From the NCBI GenBank assembly GCA_950097015.1, contig CATNEN010000002.1:3472001-3536000 (forward strand): 64,000 nt of DNA, given 5' to 3'. This stretch comes from Macrostomum hystrix (lineage: Eukaryota; Platyhelminthes; Macrostomidae). The position numbers and the translations under genes are program-made. Shown piece by piece: positions 24,801-35,516 of this stretch. Every line of letters starts with the position of its first letter. Positions within the stretch are counted from its first letter, which is position 1. The notes under the pieces were generated by a model that was not told the origin of the DNA, made no database searches, and saw nothing but the letters and a program-made list of their open reading frames with translations.

Positions 24801-27800
24801 ACTCTAAATAGTGTGAGACTGAGAGAGATTAGATTCTGAATAGTGTGAGACTGAGAGAGATTAGATTCTGAATAGTGTGAGACTGAGAGAGATTAGATTC
24901 TGAATAGTGTGAGACTGAGAGAGATTAGATTCTGAATAGTGTGAGACTGAGAGAGATTAGATTCTGAATAGTGTGAGACTGAGAGAGATTAGATTCTGAA
25001 TAGTGTGAGACTGAGAGAGATTAGATTCTGAATAGTGTGAGACTGAGAGAGATTAGACTCTGAATAGTGTGAGATTGAGAGAGATTAGATTCTGAATAGT
25101 GTGAGACTGAGAGAGATTAGATTCTGAATAGTGTGAGATTGAGAGAGATTAGATTCTGAATAGTGTGAGACTGAGAGAGATTAGATTCAGAATAGTGTGA
25201 GACTGAGAGAGATTAGATTCTGAATAGTGTGAGACTGAGAGAGATTAGATTCTGAATAGTGTGAGATTGAGAGAGATTAGATTCTGAATAGTGTGAGACT
25301 GAGAGAGATTAGATTCTGAATAGTGTGAGACTGAGAGAGATTAGACTCTGAATAGTGTGAGATTGAGAGAGATTAGACTCTGAATAGTGTGAGACTGAGA
25401 GAGATTAGATTCTGAATAGTGTGAGATTGAGAGAGATTAGATTCTGAATAGTGTGAGACTGAGAGAGATTAGATTCTGAATAGTGTGAGACTGAGAGAGA
25501 TTAGACTCTGAATAGTGTGAGATTGAGAGAGATTAGATTCTGAATAGTGTGAGACTGAGAGAGATTAGATTCTGAATAGTGTGAGACTGAGAGAGATTAG
25601 ATTCTGAATAGTGTGAGACTGAGAGAGATTAGATTCTGAATAGTGTGAGACTGAGAGAGATTAGATTCTGAATAGTGTGAGACTGAGAGAGATTAGACTC
25701 TGAATAGTGTGAGACTGAGAGAGATTAGACTCTGAATAGTGTGAGACTGAGAGAGATTAGATTCGACTGCGGATTAGATCCGCAGCGACTAAAATAGTGT
25801 CAGCTTGGGCACTTTCATCCTGGCAATGTTCCTCGCTGCCAGCCTTCAGATTGATTGCTTTGGGCGAGAAAAAATGCAGTCCCATTTCGTTACTGTTTGT
25901 CTGTTAAATAATTACTTTTTACCTACTATGCCTTAAAAGGAAAACTGGTTGTCGGGTTGTTAGTCAGCAGCTTCTGGGTGTAGGCCAGGAGCATACCTGC
26001 ACAGTGGACATTGTGAATTGCCGACTGCAAACTGCAAAGTTAAATACGGGCATTGGTGCGCGTGTCACAGATGTTTGCCGCACGCAAACACGCGGAGTAG
26101 CCTCGCCAAATTCCTCATCTCCAGCATCCCGCGATGTGGGATAATTTCCCCAAAACAAATCTTACGGATTTTAGACAGTGTTTTTATCCCCCCCAAGTTA
26201 GTTTCTCTCTTTGCGAGTTGCCGCGGACAGATGGACTGCGAAAATAAGGCTCCTAGGTTTTTAGAAAACTTTTTTGTCAACCCCACCTTTTCAGCATTAG
26301 CAGCACACGTGAATGGTAATCCAAGAAACTGTGAGGTTTAGGATTTTTACAACTGCTTTACTCTTCCCGTCCGTCTTTCCCTCGCCCCTCCGTCTTTCCC
26401 TCTCCCCTCCGTCTTTCCCTCTTCCCTCCGTCTTTCCCTCTCCCCTCCGTCTTTTCCTCTCCCCTCCGTCTTTTCCTCTCCCCTCCATCTTTCCCTCTCC
26501 CCTCCGTCTTTTCCTCTCCCCTCCGTCTTTCCCTCTCCCCTCCGTCTTTCCCTCTTCCCTCTGTATTTTCCTCTTCCCTCCGTCTTTCCCTCTCCCCTCC
26601 ATCTTTCCCTCTCCCCTCCGTCTTTTCCTCTCCCTCCGTCTTTCCCTCTCCCCTCCATCTTTCCCTCTCCCCTCCGTCTTTTCCTCTCCCCTCCGTCTTT
26701 CCCTCTCCCCTACGTCTTTCCCTCTTCCCCTCCGTCTCTCCTCTCTCTCCTCTCCTGTCGGGTCTTCACTCTCTTAGCTCGTCTATCATCAATCCGAGTC
26801 TGGTCTTCATGCAAGCAAGAGAAGTGGAAATCCCTGATAGCCGAGTTGATTCAGGGAACAGGTGAACTTGAAGGGATGCCACTGTTGGTAGAACCGTGTC
26901 GAGTCTGGCTAAGTCACATCCTAGGCCAACAAGCCCAGGAAAATAAAGGTAGAATGTAGCGGCCATGATTATGAAGCGAATTTTAGGCACCTGGTCAGGC
27001 ATTATGCGGGTCTTCCTTTCACATTTCTTATCTACCTGGACAAGCAGCAGCAGCAGCAGCAGCAGGCAAACTTGACTGCACCCTTAGCCAGTTATAACAT
27101 ACTGCTATACAAATGATGGTTTGCCAATAAAGACTATTGACTGTATCATCATCATGCATTGTCTGTACCCGATTCATATTTCCATCGGTGAAGATAAGCT
27201 TAGGCACAACGGCCAGGTCTGTTCAGAATCTCTTCCAGTACATGACCTCCACTCGATGGTCAGTGCCTCATTGGAAACTATTTCACCCGTTGCCGAGTAG
27301 CTGCTGAAATATTAATCACATCGCAGATTATGCAATAGTCGAAAGTAGATAACGCTGCTTGCTGTGTCACCTCGCATCTTTTAATCATCTCTCTGGGGTT
27401 GCTGCGAGTTGCGAAAGCTGCTGCGAGTTTGTTATAAATATTTCAAACATTAGTCACCGAGTGACCTGGATTGAAAGGCCGTCTGTGACTTTCCATTGAC
27501 CCATTGCTGCAGCCCAGATAGAACATATAGTGGGTCGAATTCCAGACCTTGTTTATAAGGAATGACAGCCAGTTCATAACTAATGATCCCTTTCAAACTG
27601 GAATCTCTAAATCCAAAAAATCCCGTTTTCTAATAACGGACCTTTCGAAGCTTCCAAGTCCACAAAGCTCCCTAAATTTATTTTAGCGCAATTTCCAAAA
27701 AGTTTAGATCCTGAAACCACAAAGGTTTTAATCCAAAATCCCAAAAAAGTAGAAAAATCCCCGAATGTCTTAACCCAGAATCCCTAACTTTTTATCTTAA

Positions 27801-29963
27801 GCCTTTAAAAGTTTTTTATCTCGACTCCTATGCTGTAGATTTTGTTATGATCTTCCCATAGAGATCTGATCCCATGGGAAATTAATATTTGCAGGAGGGC
27901 TATGGCCACTGGTAAATCCTTTAGTGACAATTCTGCCCACTTCGCTGACTCCTGAGCACACACTCACAGGTGTGTACATCTGCCCTGACTTTCTCATCGT
28001 CAGGCAGTGTACACTCTCACTGTGCCTTGGAGGTTGGTCCTCAAGGACGTAAATTGCATGACAAGCCCCCAAGCCTTCTCTCCGCTGCTGCGCCACAAAT
28101 GAATGTGGTCTCACCGCGGAATCGAGCCCAGGACCTTCGTGCGCTAACTAAACTGTCCATCACCCCCGTTATATGTTACAAAATGAGCTGTGAATCTGTG
28201 AAACAAGCAACTCAACTCATAACTGACGCCTCATCTCTCCGAATCACTTTCTGCACCTCTGTCTGTCTTTTCACTTCTACTTTCACTTTATATCGACCTG
28301 TCCTGCAGAGAGTAGCCAGCAAAGTGATAAGCTTAGAAGATTCCTGAGCAGTGAGGACACTGCCCGCGCCCTCAAATCTCAGCCGAGCTGCTAGAGCGGC
28401 ATCGATCACTTTTTCCCCTGCGCATCGATTCCCGGCTCCCTATCTGGCGGCAATGCTCCGGGGGTCCCTCTGCCAATCTATCAATCCATCTATCCCCGTA
28501 TATATTATGGATGGATGGGCAGAGAGCCACTGGCTCGCGCAGTTTGTAGGGCCTACTGCTAGTGACTGCTAATTTCTTCTGCTGAGATGCGCGCTGGCAA
28601 GCGATTTCTGGCAATTTTAGCTAGATCACAAACTCAATCTACCTGTGCCTCTCAGATAATGTACTTTCATGAAGGGTGAAGATAGGTTTCGGTTATAGAA
28701 ACCTAAATCCTTCATATTTGAGTAAAATAAACTTTTCTCCCCTAACCCCACTTTAAAATCCCTAGTTGTCAAGGTTTGTAGTAAATCCCCAAATCCTCAA
28801 ATTTGTAAATCCCCAAACTCTCAGACTAGTAAATCCCCAGCCCCTTAAACTAGTTGATCCCCAGACTCTCAGAATAGTTGATCCCCAGCCACTTAAAGGC
28901 TTAAACTACTAAATCCCTAGCCCCTTAAACTAGTAAATCCCCAGCCACTTTAACTAGTAAATCCCCAGCCCCTTAAACAAGTTATTCCCCAGCCTCTCAA
29001 GCTAGTAAATCCCCAGCCTCTCAGATTAGTAAATCCCCAGCCCCTTAAACTAGTAAATCCCCAGCCCCTTAAACTATTAAATCCCCAGCCCCTTAAACTA
29101 GTAAATCCCCAGCCTCTCAGACTAGTAAATCCCCAGCCCCTTAAACTAGTAATTCCCCAGCGTCTCAGACTAGTAAATCCCCAGCCCCTTAAACTATTAA
29201 ATCCCCAGCCCCTTAAACTAGTAAATCCCCAGCCTCTCAGACTAGTAAATCCCCAGCCCCTTAAACTAGTAAATCCCCAGCCTCTCAGACTATTAAATCC
29301 CCAGCCCCTTAAACTAGTAAATCCCCGGCCTCTCAAGCTAGTAAATCCCCTTTTGAAATCGCAGGTCACTGCCACCTTGGCTGGGCCTATGTTCTCACCT
29401 GCGCCGGCGGTTTCCTCTGCGCTGTTACGGTCGCCTTTCCTGTTCAGATCGCCAAACACTTCCCAGAGGAATCACCGATAGCGCTGGCCGCTGCCGAAGC
29501 AGCCGCGGCTAGACAGCAGCAGTATCAGCAGCAACAGCAGCAGCAACAGCAGGAGCAGCAGCAGCGGCAGCGGCTCTATCAGTACTCGCAGCAGTCGCTG
29601 CTGCATCACGCGGCTAGTCCTGGCCACGGCAGCCTCAACGGAACCGGACGGTACAGCTACGTGGCCTATCACAGCCTGCTGTCTCCCAGCCATCACCAGT
29701 ATCAGCAGCAGCAGCAGCAGCAGCAGCTCAGCAGGCCTCCCAGTGTCTGTACCTGTGCCACCGCTGCTGACAATCATCCCGTGTCGGCAGCCGCAGCCGT
29801 TGCCTCGACTGCCGCCGCCGCCGCCTCCGAAACGACGCCGCCGCCACTCGACGAGGTCGACGATTGCGGCGTCGGGCACTGCGGATACTCCGCCCTGCTG
29901 AATGTCGAAGCCGACGACGCCAGCGCCCCGTCGGCTAAGGCTGCCGTCCAGAGTGCAATCTAG
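12860..29963 (+). CDS. LHFPL-family tetraspan membrane protein, four coding exons
   Basis: Coding exons are 12860-13297, 13852-14056, 22397-22498 and 29365-29963. All introns are GT-AG and the phases agree (0, 1, 1), giving 447 aa. Four membrane segments fall near residues 89-111, 168-190, 205-225 and 252-274. Family marks are LPYWLKGS after TM1, GLFRLC with a second Cys in the first loop, GVAQG before TM3, YPAGW, and HCHLGWAY before TM4. LHFPL proteins are claudin-like four-TM proteins; some are subunits of hair-cell channels or GABA-A receptor complexes. I cannot assign this to one vertebrate paralogue. Unusual parts are an 88-residue N-terminal extension with two polyalanine runs and a C-terminal tail of about 170 residues with polyglutamine and polyalanine, where vertebrate members are about 200-250 aa. 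The start is the first of two adjacent ATGs, 13 nt after TTTCCAG, a likely acceptor, so a 5'UTR exon may lie upstream. Introns 2 (8.3 kb) and 3 (6.9 kb) hold most of the local minisatellites. Confidence 0.85.
13420..13790. repeat. Degenerate minisatellite in LHFPL intron 1
   Basis: About 30-bp units built on GGGGAAATCCCACTTCCT and AAAACTATC, poorly conserved. Fills most of the 554-bp intron. Confidence 0.8.
14170..15660. repeat. Minisatellite, 23 bp, with 259-bp higher-order repeat
   Basis: Units GTAGGATTGGGATTCTAGGA plus TTA. A variant containing AGTACTCGTAGGATAGGG recurs at 14423, 14682, 14941, 15061 and 15320, spaced 259, 259, 120 and 259 bp. It begins about 110 bp after the exon 2 donor of the LHFPL-like gene. 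Confidence 0.97.
15661..16235. other. LHFPL intron 2, unique spacer
   Basis: Nothing recognised between two arrays. Confidence 0.4.
16236..16990. repeat. Minisatellite, 32-34 bp
   Basis: Units containing GAAGAACAAGCAGGATTAAA and ACACCTGTGCAA. Intron 2 of the LHFPL-like gene. Confidence 0.95.
16991..17569. other. LHFPL intron 2, unique spacer
   Basis: No gene, RNA or repeat recognised. Confidence 0.4.
17570..17910. repeat. Minisatellite, 9/18 bp
   Basis: Units GGTAGGACAGGTAGAACA with variants. Intron 2 of the LHFPL-like gene. The minus-strand open frame (repeated LPALPVLP) is an artefact. Confidence 0.92.
17911..19144. other. LHFPL intron 2, unique spacer
   Basis: Ordinary sequence. No supported gene; the 68-codon minus frame at 18775-18981 has no recognisable domain. 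Confidence 0.4.
19145..19735. repeat. Minisatellite, about 31 bp
   Basis: Units with GTGAGATTCTGAGAGATTGG and AGTTTGATGGA, interspersed with an AGCTATATAGA variant. Intron 2 of the LHFPL-like gene. Confidence 0.95.
19736..21179. other. LHFPL intron 2, unique spacer
   Basis: No gene or RNA recognised. Confidence 0.4.
21180..21700. repeat. Minisatellite, about 22 bp
   Basis: Units GATTCTAGGTTTTGGGATTT plus AG, degenerating at the 3' side. Intron 2 of the LHFPL-like gene. Confidence 0.93.
21815..22125 (+). mobile_element. tRNA-derived SINE, family A, full-length copy
   Basis: The head has a pol III A box (TAGCCTAGTGGTTAGATCG) and B box (GGTTCGATTCCC). A body of about 230 bp contains the palindrome CAGTCCATGGACTG, and the tail is TTATTATTAATTATAA. 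It matches 23821-24124 almost throughout. It sits in intron 2 of the LHFPL-like gene. Confidence 0.85.
22640..23150. repeat. Minisatellite, 21 bp
   Basis: Units ATCCTGATATCCTATATTAG plus A, centred on the GATATC palindrome. Starts about 140 bp after the exon 3 donor of the LHFPL-like gene. Open in both strands because 21 is a multiple of three. Confidence 0.96.
23151..23820. other. LHFPL intron 3, AT-rich spacer
   Basis: Degenerate continuation of the previous array, then AT-rich sequence. The 63-codon plus frame at 23582 has no recognisable domain. Confidence 0.4.
23821..24124 (+). mobile_element. tRNA-derived SINE, family A, second full-length copy
   Basis: Same head, palindromic core and AT-rich tail as the copy at 21815, with scattered substitutions and a 7-nt deletion in the body. 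It sits in intron 3 of the LHFPL-like gene. Confidence 0.85.
24125..24764. other. LHFPL intron 3 spacer with a short GAGATTGATGGATTGCAT repeat
   Basis: Four or five imperfect 18-bp units at 24150-24240, then unique sequence. Confidence 0.5.
24765..25765. repeat. Minisatellite, 32 bp, very homogeneous
   Basis: About 31 units with GAATAGTGTGAGACTGAGAG and AGATTAGATTCT. Only T/C or A/T changes at a few fixed places, which suggests recent expansion or strong homogenisation. Intron 3 of the LHFPL-like gene. Confidence 0.97.
25766..26364. other. LHFPL intron 3, unique spacer
   Basis: Nothing recognised. Confidence 0.4.
26365..26750. repeat. Minisatellite, 19 bp, pyrimidine-only plus strand
   Basis: Units CCGTCTTTCCCTCTCCCCT. 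Long homopyrimidine runs could form triplex DNA and could mimic polypyrimidine tracts. Intron 3 of the LHFPL-like gene. Confidence 0.95.
26751..27887. other. LHFPL intron 3, unique spacer
   Basis: Short AGC run at 27044-27064. No gene recognised. Confidence 0.4.
27888..28160 (-). mobile_element. tRNA-derived SINE, family B, reverse copy
   Basis: Shares GCAGGAGGGCT, CTGACTCCTGAGCACACACT, the stem CTGAC...GTCAG around a TTTCTCATC loop, and the head word ATGAATGTGG with related copies. It lies in intron 3 of the LHFPL-like gene. Confidence 0.7.
28161..28789. other. LHFPL intron 3, unique spacer
   Basis: Only random short frames. Confidence 0.35.
28790..29352. repeat. Minisatellite, 24 bp, ending 12 bp before an acceptor
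   Basis: Two alternating unit types, CCCCTTAAACTAGTAAATCC plus CCAG and CCTCTCAGACTAGTAAATCC plus CCAG. The last unit is only 12 bp from the acceptor of LHFPL exon 4 (29365). Confidence 0.96.
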
Positions 29964-30114
29964 CTTGTATTTGCACTTTATTATCCCCTCAACTAATGCA
30001 CTTTTGTGTGTTCTTTTAGTGCGAGTAATTCGTCTCCTTCTGTGCTTATTTCGAGTTTATGTTCTATTTGTTTGAGCTGTATCAGACTGAGCCTCACTTC
30101 CTGCATGCACTCTA

Positions 30115-30710
30115 TGCGTCTGTGACTCTGTCACTCCCTCACTCTCTGTCACTCCCTCACTCTCTCTGTCACTCCCTCACTCTCTCTGTCACTCCCTCAC
30201 TCTCTGTCACTCCCTGACCCTCACTCTCTCTGTCACTCCCTCACTCACTCTGTCACTCCCTCACTCACTCTGTCACTCCCTCACTCTCTCTGTCACTCCC
30301 TCACTCACTCTGTCACTCCCTCAATCTCTCTGTCACTCCCTCTATCTCTCTGTAACTCCCTCACTCTCTCTGTCACTCCTTCACTATCTTTCACTCTTTG
30401 CGTCACACCATCAGTCACTCTCCGCCATCCCAGTCTGTCACTCCGTGACTTTTTTAGTCACTCTTTGTCCCATTGTCACTCCTTCTCTCTCTCTGTCACT
30501 CTGTCACTCCATTTCCTATGTGACTCATCTGTCACTCTATCACTCTCTGTCTACCTCAATCTGTCACTCCCTCATTCTCTACGCCATCTCAGTCTGCCAC
30601 TCTCTCTGTCACTCCGTGACTTTTTCACTCTCTGTCTCATTGTCACTCTCGGACTCTCTCTTTCACTGTTACTAATCTGTCACACCATCTGTCACTCTAC
30701 ACAACGCCCC
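30115..30710. repeat. Minisatellite, 20 bp, CT-rich
   Basis: Units CACTCCCTCACTCTCTCTGT, degenerating after 30400. Lies 150 bp past the LHFPL stop codon, perhaps in the 3'UTR. Confidence 0.93.
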
Positions 30711-31095
30711 AGCGAGCATATTGCAATATCAAGCTCGAGTCACCCAGTCAATCATTTGAAGCAGTTTGTCATTGAGTATTGAACTGAAAGAAACCATTGC
30801 ATTGCAATTCTATTTTATGTACATTTTATTGACTTTATGGAAATCAATACTTTCTCGGCTATAAATCAAATGCAAAAAAGTAACATAAAAGTAACTATTA
30901 AGAAACATTTTGTAATTAGCCATCATGTATTGCCTGTATGAGTGTTTTTGACTTGCCTGTGTAAGTTGAATATGAAAAATTGTAAAAGGAGGATTTCTCG
31001 TGTTACGCTTCATTCATGTAGACCAACTACCTCTGCAGTGATTTAAATATATTTGTATATCTATACATTTATAAAATTGTATATCTATACTTTGC

Positions 31096-31101
31096 AATAA
31101 A
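31096..31101 (+). terminator. Possible distal poly(A) signal of the LHFPL-like gene
   Basis: AATAAA lies about 1.1 kb after the stop at 29963. If used, the 3'UTR would contain the CT-rich array at 30115-30710. No nearer canonical signal was noticed. Confidence 0.2.
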
Positions 31102-31679
31102 GAAATTGTCAAATTATATCAAATATATCGTTGATTAGATGTCCGCCTAGACAAAACAACCGATTAACGGATTTTGTAAAATCGATGTTGACAACGCCCT
31201 AGCAACCATTTTACCTGTGCCCATGATGAGTTGGTGGGAGACATGTAGTCTGCACATATCATGTTACTTCATAGCAGCCAAGATTTCGCTTGGACCAATA
31301 TCACAGATCCAAGTCAAATCTGCGTCACTATGTGCTCAAAGACAGGTATGACGTAATCGCTTAATAAGTTGTCTTGCAGTGAGCCAAAGTCAGCTCTCAG
31401 ACAGATGAAATGGTCGGGGTGGGTTTACAGTTTTTTTGTCAAATGGGCTCTGTAAAATGGCCTAATTTCCTCAAGCTTATTGGTTTTCTAAAAGCAAAAT
31501 TCGATGCAAATATTTCTTCATAGCTTCGAGAACAGAAAAAATTAAAATTGCACCAGGTGTACAAACCCTTGAACTAATTATAGTCATCTACGAAATCTAC
31601 GAGCAATATTGATTTAGCGATAGGATTTAGGATATGGGATTTTGAGATGGTTTAGAATAATATTTTTTTAGATTTTGCT
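31102..31679. other. Intergenic spacer
   Basis: Nothing recognised. Confidence 0.4.
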
Positions 31680-32970
31680 TTGAGAAATGGGATATTTGCA
31701 CAGATATAAAAATGCAATACTTGTACAGATTCTAGAAGTGGGATATTTGCACAGATATAAAAATGCAATACTTGTGCAGATTCTAGAAGTGGGATATTTG
31801 CACAGATATAAAAATGCAATACTTGTACAGATTCTAGAAGTGGGATATTTGCACAATTTCTAGAAAAAATACATATTTTGTGTACAGATTCTAGGAATGG
31901 GAAATTCGTACAGATTCTAGGAATGGGATATTTGTACAGATTCTAGGAAAGGGATATTTGTACACATTCTATAGGAATTGTATATTTGTACAGATTCTAG
32001 GAATGGGAATTCTGTTCAGATTCTAGGAATGGGATATTTGTACAGATTCTAGGAAATGGATATTTGTACCGATTTTAGGAATGGGATATTTGTACCGATT
32101 CTAGGAAAGGGATATTTGTACATATTCTAGGAATGGAATATTTGTACCGATTCTAGGAAAGGGATATTTGTACATATTCTAGGAATGGGATATTTGTACA
32201 GATTCTAGGAAACGGATATTTGTACAGATTCTAGGACTGGGATTTCTGTTCAGATTCTAGGAATGGGATATTTGTACAGATTCCAGGAATGGGAAATTCG
32301 TACAGATTCTAGGAATGGGATATTTGTACAGATTCTAGGAAAGGGATATTTGTACACATTCTATAGGAATTGTATATTTGTACAGATTCTAGGAATGGGA
32401 ATTCTGTTCAGATTCTAGGAATGGGATATTTGTACAGATTCTAGGAAATGGATATTTGTACCGATTTTAGGAATGGGATATTTGTACCGATTCTAGGAAA
32501 GGGATATTTGTACATATTCTAGGAATGGAATATTTGTACCGATTCTAGGAAAGGGATATTTGTACATATTCTAGGAATGGGATATTTGTACAGATTCTAG
32601 GAAACGGATATTTGTACAGATTCTAGGACTGGGATTTCTGTTCAGATTCTAGGAATGGGATATTTGTACAGATTCTAGGAATGGGATATTTGTACAGATT
32701 CAAGGAAAGGGATATTTGTACAGATTCTAGGAATGGGATATTTGTACAGATTCAAGGAATGCGATATTTGTACAGATTCAAGGAATGGGATATTTGTACA
32801 GATTCTAGGAATGGGATATTTGTACAGATTCAAGGAAAGGGATATTTGTACAGATTCTAGGAATGGGATATTTGTACAGATTCAAGGAATGCGATATTTG
32901 TACAGATTTTAGGAATGGGATATTTGTACAGATTTTAGGAACATGATTTCTGTCTTGTATTCTAAGAATC
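31680..32970. repeat. Minisatellite, about 26 bp, with a 392-bp internal duplication
   Basis: Units GATTCTAGGAATGGGATATT plus TGTACA. A rare variant (CTATAGGAATTG) occurs at 31971 and again 392 bp on at 32363 with the same neighbours. The first 180 bp instead use a longer unit with GCACAGATATAAAAATGC. Confidence 0.96.
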
Positions 32971-33829
32971 AGATTTCTGAAGGGATTTGAGGTTTTATAG
33001 TTTCAATTTTCAAAACTCCAGTTTAAACAGTTTTTAAAGCATATACAAAATACACTAACTTAGGCAATTGATCATAAATGCCAACTTTCAGATTCTAAGC
33101 AGAAGCAGTTTCATGCCACTCTTAAATCAAAGAATCTAATACAGGAACCCACCTGAGTCTTAATTAATAATTCATTAATTCGCGCAGAAAATCTCTGCAA
33201 GACCTCACACAGTGTTTTGTGTGTGTGTGTGTGTTGCACTACCTCAAAGGTACCGCAGTTAAACAAGCTTGTAAAATTAACAAATTTCTTACTACAGTCT
33301 GAATTTGCATAGCGTCCTTTTTTAACTCAGAATTTCCCTTCTGAATAAAGCAAGTTAATACTGAATGAGGTTATGGCATGCCATGTCTCAAAGGTGAGGC
33401 TTTATACCTTTACAATCAACGCCACCTGGGTTATTCTATACTATTTGGTTCTTAAGTTGCCTCAGCTAGCAACTTCAGTGCTTGGGTGAACCAATCGGGT
33501 GTCACCTTAGAGCTACGAAATAATCAGATAGTAAATCCTGGGATTTCACCCACTTGGGGTAATGGTGGTGGGGGTGCTGCATTGCTCAATGCATATTTTA
33601 TAGCGATGGTGTAGACTCAGCAATGCGATCCCTGCCATGCAATATCTGACAATGTGGGAGGTGTGCAGCGAGAGGATTAAATAGCTAGTACAGGGAATGA
33701 GCTCATTGTACTGATGATCCGCGAGGATTAGTAGATAAAGTTGGGCGTTTCACTGTGGTAATCAGCACGAGGCAGACACACCTGTGTTAGCAGATCTGTA
33801 TTTATGCTTCCAAATTAATCCCAGATCTC
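32971..33829. other. Intergenic spacer
   Basis: A GT dinucleotide run lies at 33218-33234. No gene recognised. Confidence 0.4.
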
Positions 33830-35085
33830 ATCAAAATCCCAGATCAAAACAGAATCCCAGATCAAAACAGGATCCCAGATCCCAATAGGATCCCAGATCA
33901 CAGCAGGATCCCAGATCACAGCAGGATCCAGGGTCACAACAGGATCACAGATCCCAGATCAAAACAGGATCCCAGATCCCAGATCACAGCAGGATCCCAG
34001 ATCACAGCAGGATCCCAGATCACAGCAGGATCCAGGGTCACAACAGGATTACAGATCCCAGATCAAAACAGGATCCCAGATACCAGATCACAACATGATC
34101 CCAGATCCCAGATCAAAACAGAATCCCAGATCAAAACAGGATCCCAGATCCAATAGGATCCCAGATCACAGCAGGATCCCAGATCACAGCACGATCGAGG
34201 GTCACAACAGGATCACAGATCCCAGATCGAAACAGGATCCCAGATCTCAGATCACAGCAGGATCCCAGATCACAGCAGGATCCCAGATCACAGCAGGATC
34301 CAGGGTCACAACAGGATTACAGATCCCAGATCAAAACAGGATCCCAGATCCCAATAGGATGCCAGATCACAGCAGGATCCCAGATCACAGCAGGATCCAG
34401 GGTCACAACAGGATCACAGATCCCAGATCAAAACAGGATCCCAGATCCCAATAGGATCCCAGATCACAGCAGGATCCCAGATCACAGCAGGATCCAGGGT
34501 CACAACAGGATCACAGATCCCAGATCAAAACAGGATCCCAGATCCCAGATCACAGCAGGATCCCAGATCACAGCAGGATCCCAGATCACAGCAGGATCCA
34601 GGGTCACAACAGGATTACAGATCCCAGATCAAAACAGGATCCCAGATACCAGATCACAACATGATCCCAGATCCCAGATCACAACAGGATCCCAGATCCC
34701 AGATAAGAACAGGATCCCAGATTACAAGAGGATCCCAGATCCCAGATAAGAACAGGATCCCAGATCACAGATCACAACAGGATCTCAGATCACAGATCCC
34801 AGATCCCCGATTACAACAGGATCCCAGATCCCAGATCCCAGATCCCAGATCCCAGATCCCAGATCCCAGATCCCAGATAACAACAGGATCCCAGATCCCA
34901 GATAACAACAGGATCCCAGATCTCAGATCACAACAGTATCTCAGATCCCAGATCACAACAGGATCCCAGATCACAACAGGATCCCAGATCACAACAGGAT
35001 CCCAGATCACAACAGGATCCCAGATCACAACAGGATCCCAGATCACAACAGGATCCCAGATCCCAGATCACAACAGGATATTACC
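33830..35085. repeat. Minisatellite, 18 bp, GATC-rich
   Basis: Units GATCCCAGATCACAGCAG, with AAAACAG, ACAACAG and CCAGGGTCACAACAG variants that recur in order, forming irregular higher-order blocks. A pure GATCCCA run lies at 34835-34875. Confidence 0.96.
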
Positions 35086-35516
35086 GCAAACAAAAGTTAC
35101 CGCAGAACAAGTTCCTGCGTGTTTTAGTATTAACTGGGGAAGCTTTATTGATACACGCAGGGAATTTTTCTTGATTCGATTTTCCATCCCAGTAAATCTC
35201 GATATGCTCGGCATACCAAACTCTGTCCCCCGCCAATGTCCCGTGTCTGTTCTATATGTTACTATATTCCCTCTGTCCTCAGAATCCCAAACTATATTTT
35301 TAGTGGCATTGGATAAAAAAGTGCATATTGGGCACTTGTGAGTTAGCCATCAATCCCACTTCTCCCCTTACTCTCTTTTCTCTCTCCTCAATGGCTCTTC
35401 ATCGCCGCACTCAAAATTGTTCTCATAGATGCGATTGTGCTCAAGGACAAGTGACACAGCCAGTGAGCACGAATACTTGGGGTGGAGGGGTTGCTCGAGA
35501 CTTCGAGGGTAATTAT

